From: Aliiroseovarius sp. F47248L
GTDB lineage: Bacteria > Pseudomonadota > Alphaproteobacteria > Rhodobacterales > Rhodobacteraceae
Length of the DNA: 64,000 bases
Direction of reading: 5' to 3'
Assembly (NCBI RefSeq): GCF_023016085.1
Contig: NZ_JALKBF010000001.1
Span: forward strand, 992,001 to 1,056,000
The notes beneath the pieces were generated by a model. It was given only the letters and a program-made list of their open reading frames with translations, searched no databases and was not told the DNA's origin. The stretch's first letter is position 1. Each line of letters opens with the position of its first letter. A program made the position numbers and the translations under genes. Below are positions 42,653 through 51,820 of the stretch, piece after piece.

Positions 42653-43402
42653 ATGAAATATTTTGCGAAAAACATTGGGGAGAATTGGCGCGGCGGACGT
42701 GCATCTCTTCGCTTTCTGGCGGCTGCGCCAATCGTAAATGCGCAGGTCGCGCTCAGGGCAAAAGACCGCGAAGACGCGCGTGATATGTTCGCCCGGCATT
42801 TCCGTCGATTTCTCGACACTTGTCAGGTCAGCGTGTCCCTTGACGGCGAATTTCCTGAATCGGGGAAAGGCTGCATCCTTTGCTATAATGAGACGTCATT
42901 TGTAGATGTCGCGGCCTATTGTGTCTCGATGTGGCCTTATGTCGACCGTGCTGCGGCGGCTGATCTCTACGCTTATTTTCCTTTCGCCCGAGCGGCCTGT
43001 CGGAAAGCCGCGATCGAGATGGTCCCAAGGGGCAACCGCAAAGCCACAGATCAATTGCTGGAACGCATGGTCTCTGCAGCAAAACAGGGCGAGAGAGTTG
43101 CTTGGGGCGGCGAGGGGAGACTATCGGGAAAGGATGGCGTTGGCCGTTTCAAAATCGGCGCCAGTCTCATTGCGATCAGAGCTCAGGTGCCCGTGATCCC
43201 GGTGGTTTTTCAAGGAGGGCATCACGCTATGCCACTCGGTTCATTCCGTGCGCGTCCGGGCGAAGTCCGCATACGTTTTTGCAAGTCTGTGCCGACTGCG
43301 GGCTATGTCGAAGCTGATGCACGCGAATTTGCCGACAGATTGCAGACAAAATTTGTTCGCAACTATCGTCAACTGGCAGAGAAACGGCCGGTTCTCGCAT
43401 AG
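42653..43402 (+). CDS. PlsC-like acyltransferase with altered catalytic motif
   Basis: The 249-residue protein resembles 1-acylglycerol-3-phosphate acyltransferases: a first block YNETSFVD near residue 78, a second near AIEMVPRGN, and GGEGRLSGKDGVGRFKIGA, matching the EGTRS block and following G-x-K region. In the first block the catalytic histidine of NHxSxxD is replaced by glutamate (E80), so standard acyl transfer is doubtful. No membrane helix is obvious. The ATG at 42653 is used; the longer frame starts with TTG. It diverges from the broken Crp/Fnr gene. It could act in lipid modification or be losing function. Confidence 0.65.
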   Translation: MKYFAKNIGENWRGGRASLRFLAAAPIVNAQVALRAKDREDARDMFARHFRRFLDTCQVSVSLDGEFPESGKGCILCYNETSFVDVAAYCVSMWPYVDRAAAADLYAYFPFARAACRKAAIEMVPRGNRKATDQLLERMVSAAKQGERVAWGGEGRLSGKDGVGRFKIGASLIAIRAQVPVIPVVFQGGHHAMPLGSFRARPGEVRIRFCKSVPTAGYVEADAREFADRLQTKFVRNYRQLAEKRPVLA

Positions 43403-43574
43403 CGTTTTGATCCAGATACCCCAAAAAAATTGCGCGTTTCGTCCCACAACGTTTTATTGGCATAATGCTCGGTATGGATCAGCTGTCAGCTGAATGTGTG
43501 CTATGCTTTCCCGCGATCATTGATTTTTACTGGAACGCCTCACAGCCCTTGACTGAATAGGCAAAGGACACCCT

Positions 43575-44468
43575 ATGGACTATCTGCGAACCCCAGACGA
43601 TCGGTTCCAGAATCTGGCAGATTTTGATTTTGCCCCCAATTACCTGACCGTAAATGGCGGGTTGCGGATGCACTATCTTGATGAAGGTCCGCCAGATGCC
43701 CATCCAATTCTCGTCATGCATGGCGAGCCTAGTTGGTGTTATCTTTACCGTCACATGATCCCGCCCTTCACCCAAGCGGGCCACCGCGTGGTGGCACCTG
43801 ATCTCATCGGTTTCGGTCGGTCGGACAAGCCTGTGGCGCGTGAAGACTATACCTATCAGCGTCATTTGGACTGGATGACCGATTGTGTTACTCAATTGGA
43901 TCTTCGCGAAATCACGCTGGTCTGCCAGGACTGGGGCGGATTGATCGGTCTTCGGCTTGTCGCGAACATGCCCGACCGGTTTGCACGGTTGGTGATCGCC
44001 AACACTGCATTGCCCACCGGTGACCATCCGGTTGGTGCGGCTTTTGAAAGCTGGCGCGACTATTCCCAGTGCGTGGAGGACTTCAATGCAGGTCGCATCG
44101 TGCGCAGCGGAACCGTGACAAAGCTCTCAGATGCCGAGGTTGCAGCTTACAATGCACCGTTTCCGGATGCGCGATATCAAGCAGGAGCACGCCAGTTTCC
44201 GCTGCTGGTGCCAGACAATCCTGATGACCCGGCGTCGGGTCCCAACCGGGCAGCTTGGGAGATCCTCTGCACCTTGCCGATCCCGGCGCTAACGGTCTTT
44301 GGCGCGGAAGACAAGATCATGGCCGGGGGCGAAAGAGTTTTCCAGAAATGCCTTCCGGGTGCCAAAGGGCAACGTCATCGCATTCTGCAAAACGCTGGCC
44401 ATTTTCTTCAAGAAGATGTGCCCGTTGACCTTGCACAGGCGACACTTGATTTCATCGCCGCTACTTAA
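43575..44468 (+). CDS. dhmA: haloalkane dehalogenase (alpha/beta hydrolase)
   Basis: The 297-residue enzyme hydrolyses carbon-halogen bonds of haloalkanes, giving an alcohol and halide. The nucleophile is D119 in LVCQDWGGLIGL, the pattern that separates haloalkane dehalogenases from epoxide hydrolases only in part. HGEPSWCYLYRHMIP near residue 49 carries the halide-binding tryptophan, and NAGHFLQED near 284 gives the catalytic histidine. The length and cap region agree with the HLD-I group (DhlA/DhmA). It stands alone in the island. Symbol assignment is by resemblance. Confidence 0.87.
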   Translation: MDYLRTPDDRFQNLADFDFAPNYLTVNGGLRMHYLDEGPPDAHPILVMHGEPSWCYLYRHMIPPFTQAGHRVVAPDLIGFGRSDKPVAREDYTYQRHLDWMTDCVTQLDLREITLVCQDWGGLIGLRLVANMPDRFARLVIANTALPTGDHPVGAAFESWRDYSQCVEDFNAGRIVRSGTVTKLSDAEVAAYNAPFPDARYQAGARQFPLLVPDNPDDPASGPNRAAWEILCTLPIPALTVFGAEDKIMAGGERVFQKCLPGAKGQRHRILQNAGHFLQEDVPVDLAQATLDFIAAT

Positions 44469-44570
44469 CTTTCAAAACACAGCAATCGAAAGCCAGTGGG
44501 GTGGGTCCAGCGCAGGGCTGCATCGTTCTCCGGGCCGTTACCTGACTTCTTGAGGGCTGAGTATCCAATG

Positions 44571-45044
44571 TCAACGCGACAGGAAGATGCCCTCGATCGC
44601 GGACAATCCGCCTTCGATGTCCTCGACCACAACACGTTCCATCGCGGGGTCATCAGAGGAAAAATTTGCAATCCACTCGATCAGCAGGGATTCTCCGGGC
44701 TGAACCGAGAAGGTTGCCGTGAAATTCTCGATGGGCAAATTTGTACTGACCGTCTTGTAGGTGTAAGATAGCCCTTTCTCTTGGGCGATACGCTTTTGGG
44801 TCATTTGGTCGCCGGTCTCTGTCGTCAACACACGGACCAATGACCCGTCCATGACTTTCAGCGAACACGAGGATACCTTCGGGTGCCAATCATCTATGTC
44901 GCAGAAGTCGCCGATCAGATGCCAAACCTGCGGCGTGGCAGACGGGAGTTCAAGGGACCGCTTGACCTGGAAATCCGCTGACCACGCAGTTGTGGCGCAA
45001 AGCAGGCTGGCGGCAAGGCCGGAGAATTTGGAGATGGAAGTCAT
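44571..45044 (-). CDS. exported SRPBCC-fold protein
   Basis: The 157-residue protein has a signal peptide (SKFSGLAASLLCATTAWSA, cleavage near residue 22) and an SRPBCC/polyketide-cyclase-like domain: VKRSLELPSATPQVWHLIGD, FCDIDDWHPKVSSC, and a last helix GGLSAIEGIFLS. SRPBCC folds bind hydrophobic ligands in a deep pocket. Export of such a domain is less common and suggests periplasmic ligand binding. The ATG at 45044 is preceded by AGGAAACACC. It diverges from the CadC-like regulator gene, which may control it. Confidence 0.78.
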   Translation of the reverse strand: MTSISKFSGLAASLLCATTAWSADFQVKRSLELPSATPQVWHLIGDFCDIDDWHPKVSSCSLKVMDGSLVRVLTTETGDQMTQKRIAQEKGLSYTYKTVSTNLPIENFTATFSVQPGESLLIEWIANFSSDDPAMERVVVEDIEGGLSAIEGIFLSR

Positions 45045-45137
45045 GGTGTTTCCTTTCAAAAGATAGAGATGCATGAGAATTCTCTTGCCTCACGGTGCGA
45101 GTCTTCGCAGGCTGAGTGGGGCATGGAGGCGGCTGAA

Positions 45138-46823
45138 ATGTCCGGAGAAAGCCCTGAAAAAGATCTGAATTCAGCAGGCAGCATTCGGTTTGGTGACTTC
45201 GTGTACGCGGTCGAGACAGGGGAGTTGCTGGATGAAACCGGGCACCCGGTTCATCTGCGCCACCAAAGTTCCGAAGTGCTTGCCTTTCTGGTGGACCGGA
45301 TGGGCGAGACCGTCTCGAAGGACGATCTGTTCGACAACGTCTGGGCCAGGAAGGCTGTGACCGACGACAGCCTGTCCCAGTGCATCGCTGATATCCGCAG
45401 GGCGCTGAACGATGCCGATCACAAGATCGTCCAAACCATTCCCAAGAAGGGATACAGACTGGTTCCGACCTCGTCTTCCGGTGAGGTTCCGCCGACGGCC
45501 TGGCTGTCCAAGGTTGCGCGCATGGGCGGTCCGAGGATTGCGGTTTTTGGCTTGATCGCAGCCGTTGCCCTGGTCTTTGTCGCCTTCTGGGGCCTGGGGC
45601 GCGAGCAGCACGCTTCGTCGGAAGACCTGCCGTTGCCCTCCAAGCCCTCCATTGCGGTCCTGGCGTTCGAAGACCTGAGCGTCGGCCCTGATGCCAATTA
45701 TCTCAGCGACGCCATCGCCGAGGGGATCATCGTGGATTTGTCCCGCTATTCCGAGCTGTTTGTCATCGCGCGTAATTCGAGTTTCAGCTTTCGAGACAGC
45801 ACCACTGACGTAAGCAAAATTTCCCGCGCGCTTGGCGTTCGCTATTTGCTGGAAGGCAGTCAACAAAAAAGTGGTAGTCAGCTGCGTGTGACCGTCCAGC
45901 TGATTGATGCCATTGAGGGCCGGAGCCTTTGGTCACACGTCTACAACAGCGATCTTGGCGATGTCTTTGCGATGCAGGATGAGATTGTGCAAAGAACCGT
46001 CGCAACCGTCGCCCAGAGAGTCATTAATTTCGAAGGTCAGAAAGCGATCAGGTCGGACGAGGCGAAACTGACGGCCCTGCTTCTGCATTGGAAAGCCCGT
46101 CAACACCTCTTTTCCTTCACCCCCGAAGGCAACGAAAAGGCCCGTCTGTCCAACCTGGCGGCTATCGAGGCAGACCCGACGCAACCGTATGGATATGTCG
46201 GGCTGACATTTGTCCATATCAACAGGTACCGCTGGGGATGGACGGACGAAGACCTGATCGTCGAGTTGGATGCCGCGCGGCGCTATGCGCGCAAGGCCGT
46301 TCAGGTTGCGCCGGAATACTATGATGCGCATACGGCGATGGCGTACATGCATATTCAGGAAGGCGAGCTTGGAAAGTCGGTGGCACGTTTTCGAAAGGCG
46401 CTGGACCTCAATCCCAATGATACGAGCGCGATGGCCGCGCTGGCCGAAGCCTTGACCTATGGTGGACGGGCGGAAGAGGCCGAAGACCTGATGCTGCGCG
46501 TCGTCCGTCTGGACCCGCTGCATCAAGACTGGATCAAATGGAACCTTGCGTGGGTGCAATGGCACACGCGGAATTGTGACGATGCGCTTGAGACCATGAA
46601 CGGCATGTCCGAGATACCTCCGATGGCATATCGCGTGCTGGCGATCATCCAGATGTGTCGGGGCAACAAAGATGAAGCGCGCAAAGCAGTTGAGCAACTG
46701 ATTAGTTTCGATCCTGAGTATTCACTGCAGGACGTTCTTCATAACTATGAAGGAAAATACGTCATCGACGCAGATCTGGAACGCGTGCTGAACGACCTGC
46801 GCGAAGCCGGATTGCCAGAATAG
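45138..46823 (+). CDS. CadC-like winged-helix regulator with membrane helix, FlgO/TolB-like and TPR domains
   Basis: The 561-residue protein starts with an OmpR-type winged helix (about residues 15-105, VDRMGETVSKDDLFDNVWA, IVQTIPKKGYRLVP). One membrane helix follows near 130-152 (IAVFGLIAAVALVFVAFW). A periplasmic domain begins SIAVLAFEDLSVGPDANYLSDAIAEG and holds LLEGSQQKSG, the pattern seen in adenylate-cyclase-like TPR proteins. TPR repeats run from about 340 to the end (AHTAMAYMHIQEGELGKSVARF). It should be a one-component membrane-spanning regulator that senses a periplasmic state. The ATG at 45138 has GGAGG upstream; ATGs at 45069 and 45123 are alternatives. Confidence 0.83.
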   Translation: MSGESPEKDLNSAGSIRFGDFVYAVETGELLDETGHPVHLRHQSSEVLAFLVDRMGETVSKDDLFDNVWARKAVTDDSLSQCIADIRRALNDADHKIVQTIPKKGYRLVPTSSSGEVPPTAWLSKVARMGGPRIAVFGLIAAVALVFVAFWGLGREQHASSEDLPLPSKPSIAVLAFEDLSVGPDANYLSDAIAEGIIVDLSRYSELFVIARNSSFSFRDSTTDVSKISRALGVRYLLEGSQQKSGSQLRVTVQLIDAIEGRSLWSHVYNSDLGDVFAMQDEIVQRTVATVAQRVINFEGQKAIRSDEAKLTALLLHWKARQHLFSFTPEGNEKARLSNLAAIEADPTQPYGYVGLTFVHINRYRWGWTDEDLIVELDAARRYARKAVQVAPEYYDAHTAMAYMHIQEGELGKSVARFRKALDLNPNDTSAMAALAEALTYGGRAEEAEDLMLRVVRLDPLHQDWIKWNLAWVQWHTRNCDDALETMNGMSEIPPMAYRVLAIIQMCRGNKDEARKAVEQLISFDPEYSLQDVLHNYEGKYVIDADLERVLNDLREAGLPE

Positions 46824-47509
46824 GACGTGCTGGAATTTGGAACCTTGCAGTCCTGAAGGTTGCTCAAAGTAACGCTTGCAGAGACTGTGATATTACCTGC
46901 TGAGCTCGCTTTGTTTCTTCGTCGCTAGGGCCTGATTAATGCAATCCTCGCCATGCCTTCGTGAATACGACTTAGCCGATTTTGCATACGCAGCGAATGG
47001 CTGGCTCGACAGGCCACGAAGCCGCGATTTGTTCCGACGGTGAACGTCAGCAACGGGATATAGCCGCCGTAGGATTAACTACACACCAATGCCCACTCAG
47101 GGCCGTCCTCAACGGCGGCTCTTGATCGACGGCAGGGGTGCTCGCTGCGACACCGCAAGGCCGCAATAAGCCCGTGGCAGACGGCACACACGAAGTACTT
47201 GCGGCAAAGGCTGCGCCGCATCCGAGGTCGAAAATGAGCTCAAAGAGCATGATGCCGCAACGAGAATGAATGCCCGCTCGGGAGACTTCCAACACCTATT
47301 GGAAAGCAAGGTTTAGTTTCTGCGCTCAATTCTGTGGGTTTGCTATCAGAAGGTCGGCAAAGACAGAGTCTGAAAATACAATTAAATAGAGACAGACAAA
47401 TATACCCCTGAGAATCAGATCCTGACTCGAAATGCATACTGCCGTCGCGCACTTTCTGTGAGCAGATGCGACGGAGAATTCGATGATACATACCGAACAT
47501 AGCCAAACA
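46824..47509. other. 686-base stretch without a supportable gene
   Basis: Short frames occur on both strands but none has a ribosome binding site or family resemblance. The stretch leads into the IS3 remnant and is interrupted by many stop codons. It is probably debris from insertions in the island. Confidence 0.5.
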
Positions 47510-47904
47510 CGTGCTTTCCAACGCGGTGTAGCAAAATGCAGATCGGCTCAGGTTCACCAGCTTGCATTGCTGACTGATGCAAAGTGCGGAATGGTCGCGG
47601 CGGATCATCAACCGTTTCTTGTTGGGGCTCACCTTTTAGGCCTTTCCGACAAAAGATCATTCTCGACCGCTATCCTCCCGATGTTTACATGAAATTCTCT
47701 GAGCTCAGACCATGTGGGACCGCTGTGTTTGCCGCCGGAGAACACAGCGGCCATTCCCTTAATCGCTTGGCTCTTCCACGTGCTGGCCTGCTTTGGATGC
47801 AGCTGATGTTTTACTGCGATCTCCTAAACGGTTTTGTCGCCACGCAACGCTTCCAACGCCAACTTGGCCATTAACTGAACTTTAAAATACGGGCGCTTTG
47901 CCAT
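47510..47904 (-). mobile_element. IS3-family insertion sequence remnant (orfA with stop codon, start of orfB)
   Basis: On the minus strand, 47904-47629 reads as an IS3-type OrfA: KVQLMAKLALEALRGDKTV, then a TAG stop, then EIAVKHQLHPKQASTWKSQA, IKGMAAVFSGG and IGRIAVENDLLSERPKR. OrfB follows at 47632 with MSPNKKRLMIRRDHSALC and CKLVNLSRSAFCYTAL, the usual N-terminus, and then loses similarity near 47510. The catalytic DDE part is missing. The element is therefore dead: an internal stop in orfA and a truncated orfB. Confidence 0.8.
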
Positions 47905-48110
47905 CCTCGTATCGCATCAAAGGATTTGGATTCACCTTAGCTGACTGTCCAGTTTGCTGGGACCTCTTCACGAAGACATTCGTCGCGGCTCGCCGTAGCC
48001 CGGCTGAGTATACGCCTTGTTACTCTTTCAACCCTGTTGGGCAGCACCGTTGATTTCAAGTTGAGTGAGACACCGTGAAGCGATGATGGTTCGTTCAGCG
48101 GTGAGAGGCC

Positions 48111-49586
48111 TTACAGCTCGCATCCCGGGCGGGTGTAGATGTCATAGTTTCCGACTCTGCCCTGATGTTGATAGGCGTTCCAAGCGGTCGAAAATGCGTC
48201 AACCTGTTGAAAATAAGCCAGATAGTCGAATGCAGCACCGTTAAAATATGCTTTGTTGGGGCTGGTGTCGACAATGACCACTTGCGGTCGGGTACGAAAG
48301 AAATCGTCCAGAACCATCGCGCGGGCGTCATTCAGGACAGCACTGTATTCTGCTTGCTCAGCCGGGTTCTCGGTCTGGCTCAGCAAGTAGCTGGCACCGG
48401 GGAAAAGCCACAAAGTGGGCGCGCGGTTAGCCGGTTCTGCCTGTGCCAAATTGGCAAGAGGGAAGCCCGATGATACTGTTGAGCTGAAAATCTGAAAACT
48501 GCGCTGGTCCGGCGGACACTTAAAATACGGCGCTGCACGAGTGGCGAAGATGTTGGTATACGGTCCAGCCTTGAGCGCAGGCACCAATAGCACCCCGATG
48601 GCCAGAGCGGCGGGCATCATCGGCCACCAATGTTGTCGTGCAAGCGCGAGGCTCGCAGCGGCCCATGTCACCGCAAGCACCACGTAAAGGTTGGCGGGAA
48701 TGCGTTGATAATTCCAACCCTTGGATTGGATCAGATAGACTGCGATAGCGCCAGCGCAAACAAGGATCACAAGAGCGGTGGAATGGTTTTTCTGCGGGGT
48801 CAGCGCCATAAGTACCAAGGCGAATGCCAATACAGCAATCAAGGTGTTGGAGCGCACTAGCATATCTGAAAAAGGCGAGTCAAAAGCGCCATAAAGCTGA
48901 AGCGTACGGGGAACAACACTATCGAAATAGGCCGGGTGCAGGAAGTACGAGGCTACGACATACGCAATTAGCAGCGCAGCGGGCAATACAAACTCGACCC
49001 TTAGGGCCGGGCGCAGGCTGCGGGCGGCGAAAGCCTTGTAGATAAGGATTAACAGCGGCAACAAAAGGAAATAATGCTTGAGCGCGACACCCAGAAGCGC
49101 CCATGTCGCGATGGCGGCGCGGTGTGCCCTGCTCGGGGGATCGTCGAGTAAACTCATCACCAGGAACGGCAAAAAGAATATCGTGAACAAGTGATCGCGC
49201 TGCCCGAAATCGCCAATGGGCAGCAAGACTAACCCAATAGCTGCGACCCCAAGAAAGGTGCGGCGCAGCAGAGTTGGAATTGTTGAAGAGCGCAGCAACA
49301 ACGCCCACGACATCATGAGAGATACTGCAATCAGGACAAAAACAAAGGCTTTGTAAACCGCAATTGAAGGCAGCCCGACGACACCGGATATCCAGACCGG
49401 TATTGCCGTCAGGTAATACGCCAGCGGTGGATTCAGCTCAAAGATTTTGTCGTAGATCGGCAGCCCATCCAGCCACCAGCGGGTCGAGATCAGATACCAG
49501 CTGATATCATGGCTCAGCATCGTGCCAGACAGCATGAAAACACCCAGCACCATGACCAGGAAAGGGGCAAGAAGATCGCGGATCAT
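48111..49586 (-). CDS. polytopic membrane protein, probable GT-C-fold glycosyltransferase
   Basis: The 491-residue protein has about ten membrane helices. An early periplasmic loop ISWYLISTRWWLDGLPIYDKIFELNPPLAYY carries the acidic and aromatic residues typical of GT-C glycosyltransferases, and a periplasmic C-terminal domain follows. It starts in an ATGA overlap with the GtrA-like gene. The order GT2, methyltransferase, GtrA, then a unique membrane protein resembles gtr operons, in which the last gene adds the sugar to a surface polymer. The acceptor and sugar are unknown. About 200 bases between it and the IS3 remnant hold nothing recognisable. Confidence 0.72.
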   Translation of the reverse strand: MIRDLLAPFLVMVLGVFMLSGTMLSHDISWYLISTRWWLDGLPIYDKIFELNPPLAYYLTAIPVWISGVVGLPSIAVYKAFVFVLIAVSLMMSWALLLRSSTIPTLLRRTFLGVAAIGLVLLPIGDFGQRDHLFTIFFLPFLVMSLLDDPPSRAHRAAIATWALLGVALKHYFLLLPLLILIYKAFAARSLRPALRVEFVLPAALLIAYVVASYFLHPAYFDSVVPRTLQLYGAFDSPFSDMLVRSNTLIAVLAFALVLMALTPQKNHSTALVILVCAGAIAVYLIQSKGWNYQRIPANLYVVLAVTWAAASLALARQHWWPMMPAALAIGVLLVPALKAGPYTNIFATRAAPYFKCPPDQRSFQIFSSTVSSGFPLANLAQAEPANRAPTLWLFPGASYLLSQTENPAEQAEYSAVLNDARAMVLDDFFRTRPQVVIVDTSPNKAYFNGAAFDYLAYFQQVDAFSTAWNAYQHQGRVGNYDIYTRPGCEL

Positions 49587-49960
49587 GCGCGGAATACGAA
49601 AAATTTCATCATCACAAACGAACATAACGGCACTACTATTAGGACTGTCAGGAAGGACACCACCGGCGGGTAGCGGTACAGCAGGGTCGGGATGAGCAGC
49701 GCCAGCGCCAACCCCATGGCTGTTGCAGCGACAAACCTTGAAACCTCGAACGGTGAGGCGGCACCGTTACGGAATGTCAGGTGTTTATGACTCAGATACG
49801 CGAAAGCTGCGGCCAGCGCATAGGCAATCGCCGAGGCGGGGATGGTGGCAAGCCCGATAAGACCATTCAGCGTTGCGGCAAATACAAAATAAAGTGCGGA
49901 GTTGGCAGCCCCCACGCCGGTAAATCGCAACATCTGTCCCGCCACCCGTCTGAAACTCAT
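49583..49960 (-). CDS. GtrA-family membrane protein
   Basis: The 125-residue protein has four helices with the GtrA pattern: MLRFTGVGAANSALYFVFA near residue 10, and FAYLSHKHLTFR near 52. GtrA-like proteins are thought to flip undecaprenyl-linked sugars to the periplasmic side. It overlaps both neighbours by 4 bases. An upstream frame extension of 15 residues is rejected because the ATG at 49960 lies in the methyltransferase stop codon. Confidence 0.87.
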   Translation of the reverse strand: MSFRRVAGQMLRFTGVGAANSALYFVFAATLNGLIGLATIPASAIAYALAAAFAYLSHKHLTFRNGAASPFEVSRFVAATAMGLALALLIPTLLYRYPPVVSFLTVLIVVPLCSFVMMKFFVFRA

Positions 49961-50649
49961 GGCACTCGGCCGATGGCGGCGTATTGCGCACCAAGGGGTA
50001 GCCAATGCAATCGGCGCTCAAGCCTTCTGAAGCCGGGCTTGTTGGATGGGAAAAACACAAAATTGCGGATTGCAACGTCGATCAGGCCAGCCTCCCGCAT
50101 GCGACGGCGCATATTGCGCGTGCCGAGCAAGACCGCGTCAGCGTCAAACGGGCAACGAGCTACAGACAGGCGCGTTCCGGGGTTGATCGGGTTATGCTCG
50201 ATCAGGCAAACCAGCCCACCGGGGGCGACGACCCGGCCCAGTTCGGCCATAAAATTCTTCCAATCCGCAGGCGGCACATGGTGCATAACGCAGATCGACA
50301 GGCTCATGTCAAAATAGTTGTCATCGTAGGGCAGGGTCCGCCCGTCGTAGACTTTGTATAGATTGGCTGGGTTATCGGCACGAGCGCGGTTGATGCTGTC
50401 TTTTGATACATCTACGCCATTAACCAACGAAAACATTGGCGAAATCAGCGGATGCAATGCACCAATACCACAACCAACATCCAGGAGCTTGGGGCGTGGG
50501 CGTTCCTTTAACCGCAGAGCAAGAAGATCTTGGATCATTAACGCTTTGGACTGCTGAAAAAAATCATGCGACAGGCCGGAAAAGCTGATGGATTGTTCAA
50601 CCGTATCGGAATAGCGGTCGCTATAGGCGTCAAATTGGTCTTTAGCCAT
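49957..50649 (-). CDS. class I SAM-dependent methyltransferase
   Basis: The 230-residue protein has the SAM-binding motif LLDVGCGIGALHPLI near residue 57 and the later motifs LPYDDNYFDMSLSICVMHHV near 107 and GRVVAPGGLVCLIEHNP near 137. In a glycosylation operon it may methylate a sugar or act on the lipid carrier. It overlaps the GT2 gene by 8 bases and GtrA by 4. The ATG at 50649 is preferred to a start 42 residues upstream, which lies inside the GT2 gene. Confidence 0.85.
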   Translation of the reverse strand: MAKDQFDAYSDRYSDTVEQSISFSGLSHDFFQQSKALMIQDLLALRLKERPRPKLLDVGCGIGALHPLISPMFSLVNGVDVSKDSINRARADNPANLYKVYDGRTLPYDDNYFDMSLSICVMHHVPPADWKNFMAELGRVVAPGGLVCLIEHNPINPGTRLSVARCPFDADAVLLGTRNMRRRMREAGLIDVAIRNFVFFPSNKPGFRRLERRLHWLPLGAQYAAIGRVP

Positions 50650-51640
50650 GAGATACTCGTTTAGGATTCGGCATTTGCACAACATTTGCCACGCCGATGC
50701 TTTCCGAAATGAAATAAAGGGGGCGTTGTTTGCTCTCGTTATGGATGCGGCCGACGTAAAGACCGATAACGCCACTGATCAACAGGTTCATGCCCGACAG
50801 GAACGACAGGATCACGATGGTCGAGGCCCAGCCGTCAATCAACTCGTCCGTGAAAAGCGCCATGATGAAGATATACGCGCCATAGGTCATCGCGCCCAGA
50901 GAGACGAGTGCGCCCAGCCAAAGAGCAAGCCGCAGTGGCGCGTCGGAAAAGCCGACGACGCCGTCCATTGCAAGACGCACCATCTTTTTTAATGGGTATT
51001 TGGACACACCTGCAGCGCGCTCGGGACGGTCAAACTGTACCAGCGTCTGGCGAAAACCGACCCAAGCAAACATGCCACGCAAGAAACGATCCCGTTCGGG
51101 CATGGATTTGATGGCTTGGATAACTTTGGCGTCCACCAGCCTGAAATCACCCACATCGCGCGGAATATCAACCGATGAAAGTCGCGCCAACAGGCGGTAG
51201 AATAAGCTGGCAGTGAGCTTTTTGAACCGAGTTTCGCCTTCGCGCGCTCGACGTTGAGCATGCACGATTTCATAGCCCTCCTTCCACTTTGCAATCAGTT
51301 CATGCACAATCTCGGGCGGGTCCTGAAGGTCGGCATCCATGATGATCACCGCTTTGCCCTCGACAGTGTTCAGCCCGGCGGTAACCGCAATTTGATGGCC
51401 AAAGTTACGCGACAGGCGGATCATCTTGATGCGCGGGTCACGAGCGGCGTATTCGGCAACAATTGCAGGGCCTTGGTCGCGACTACCATCATCGACAAAC
51501 ACGATTTCACTGTGTCCATCGATCTTGTCTATCAATGTCGTTATCCGGTCCAGCAATGCGGGCAGTATCGCCTCTTCATTCATGAAAGGGACGACAAAGC
51601 TGTATGTGACGGATGATTTCATTGCGGTCTCTATTCGCAT
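50642..51640 (-). CDS. family 2 glycosyltransferase, GtrB/DPM1-like with two membrane helices
   Basis: The 332-residue protein has the GT2 fold: SFVVPFMNEEAILPALLDRI near residue 14, IVFVDDGSRDQG, MDADLQDPPE as the DXD region near 100, and RDVGDFRLVD near 162. Two C-terminal helices (about 240-262 and 275-298) are typical of polyisoprenyl-phosphate sugar transferases such as GtrB. It would load a sugar on undecaprenyl phosphate at the cytoplasmic face. It is the first gene of the four-gene leftward operon. Confidence 0.92.
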   Translation of the reverse strand: MRIETAMKSSVTYSFVVPFMNEEAILPALLDRITTLIDKIDGHSEIVFVDDGSRDQGPAIVAEYAARDPRIKMIRLSRNFGHQIAVTAGLNTVEGKAVIIMDADLQDPPEIVHELIAKWKEGYEIVHAQRRAREGETRFKKLTASLFYRLLARLSSVDIPRDVGDFRLVDAKVIQAIKSMPERDRFLRGMFAWVGFRQTLVQFDRPERAAGVSKYPLKKMVRLAMDGVVGFSDAPLRLALWLGALVSLGAMTYGAYIFIMALFTDELIDGWASTIVILSFLSGMNLLISGVIGLYVGRIHNESKQRPLYFISESIGVANVVQMPNPKRVSHG

Positions 51641-51820
51641 AGCTGTTACCTAAAGCGGTAAGCTTCCCTGATTTACCGGAAAATCTCATAGGAATGAGGC
51701 AGGATTTTGACTGTTTCTTGTCGCGACATGATTTTAGGTAATGGCAAGTATTATTTCCAAAATAGATGGATTGACGGCGGTGGGTGTGGAAAAGTTGAAA
51801 ATACACGAGTTAGGGTGGTG

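Noticed and set aside
47047..47309. Short minus-strand frames of 66-82 codons
   Set aside because: They have no ribosome binding site and no similarity I recognise, and they lie in insertion debris.
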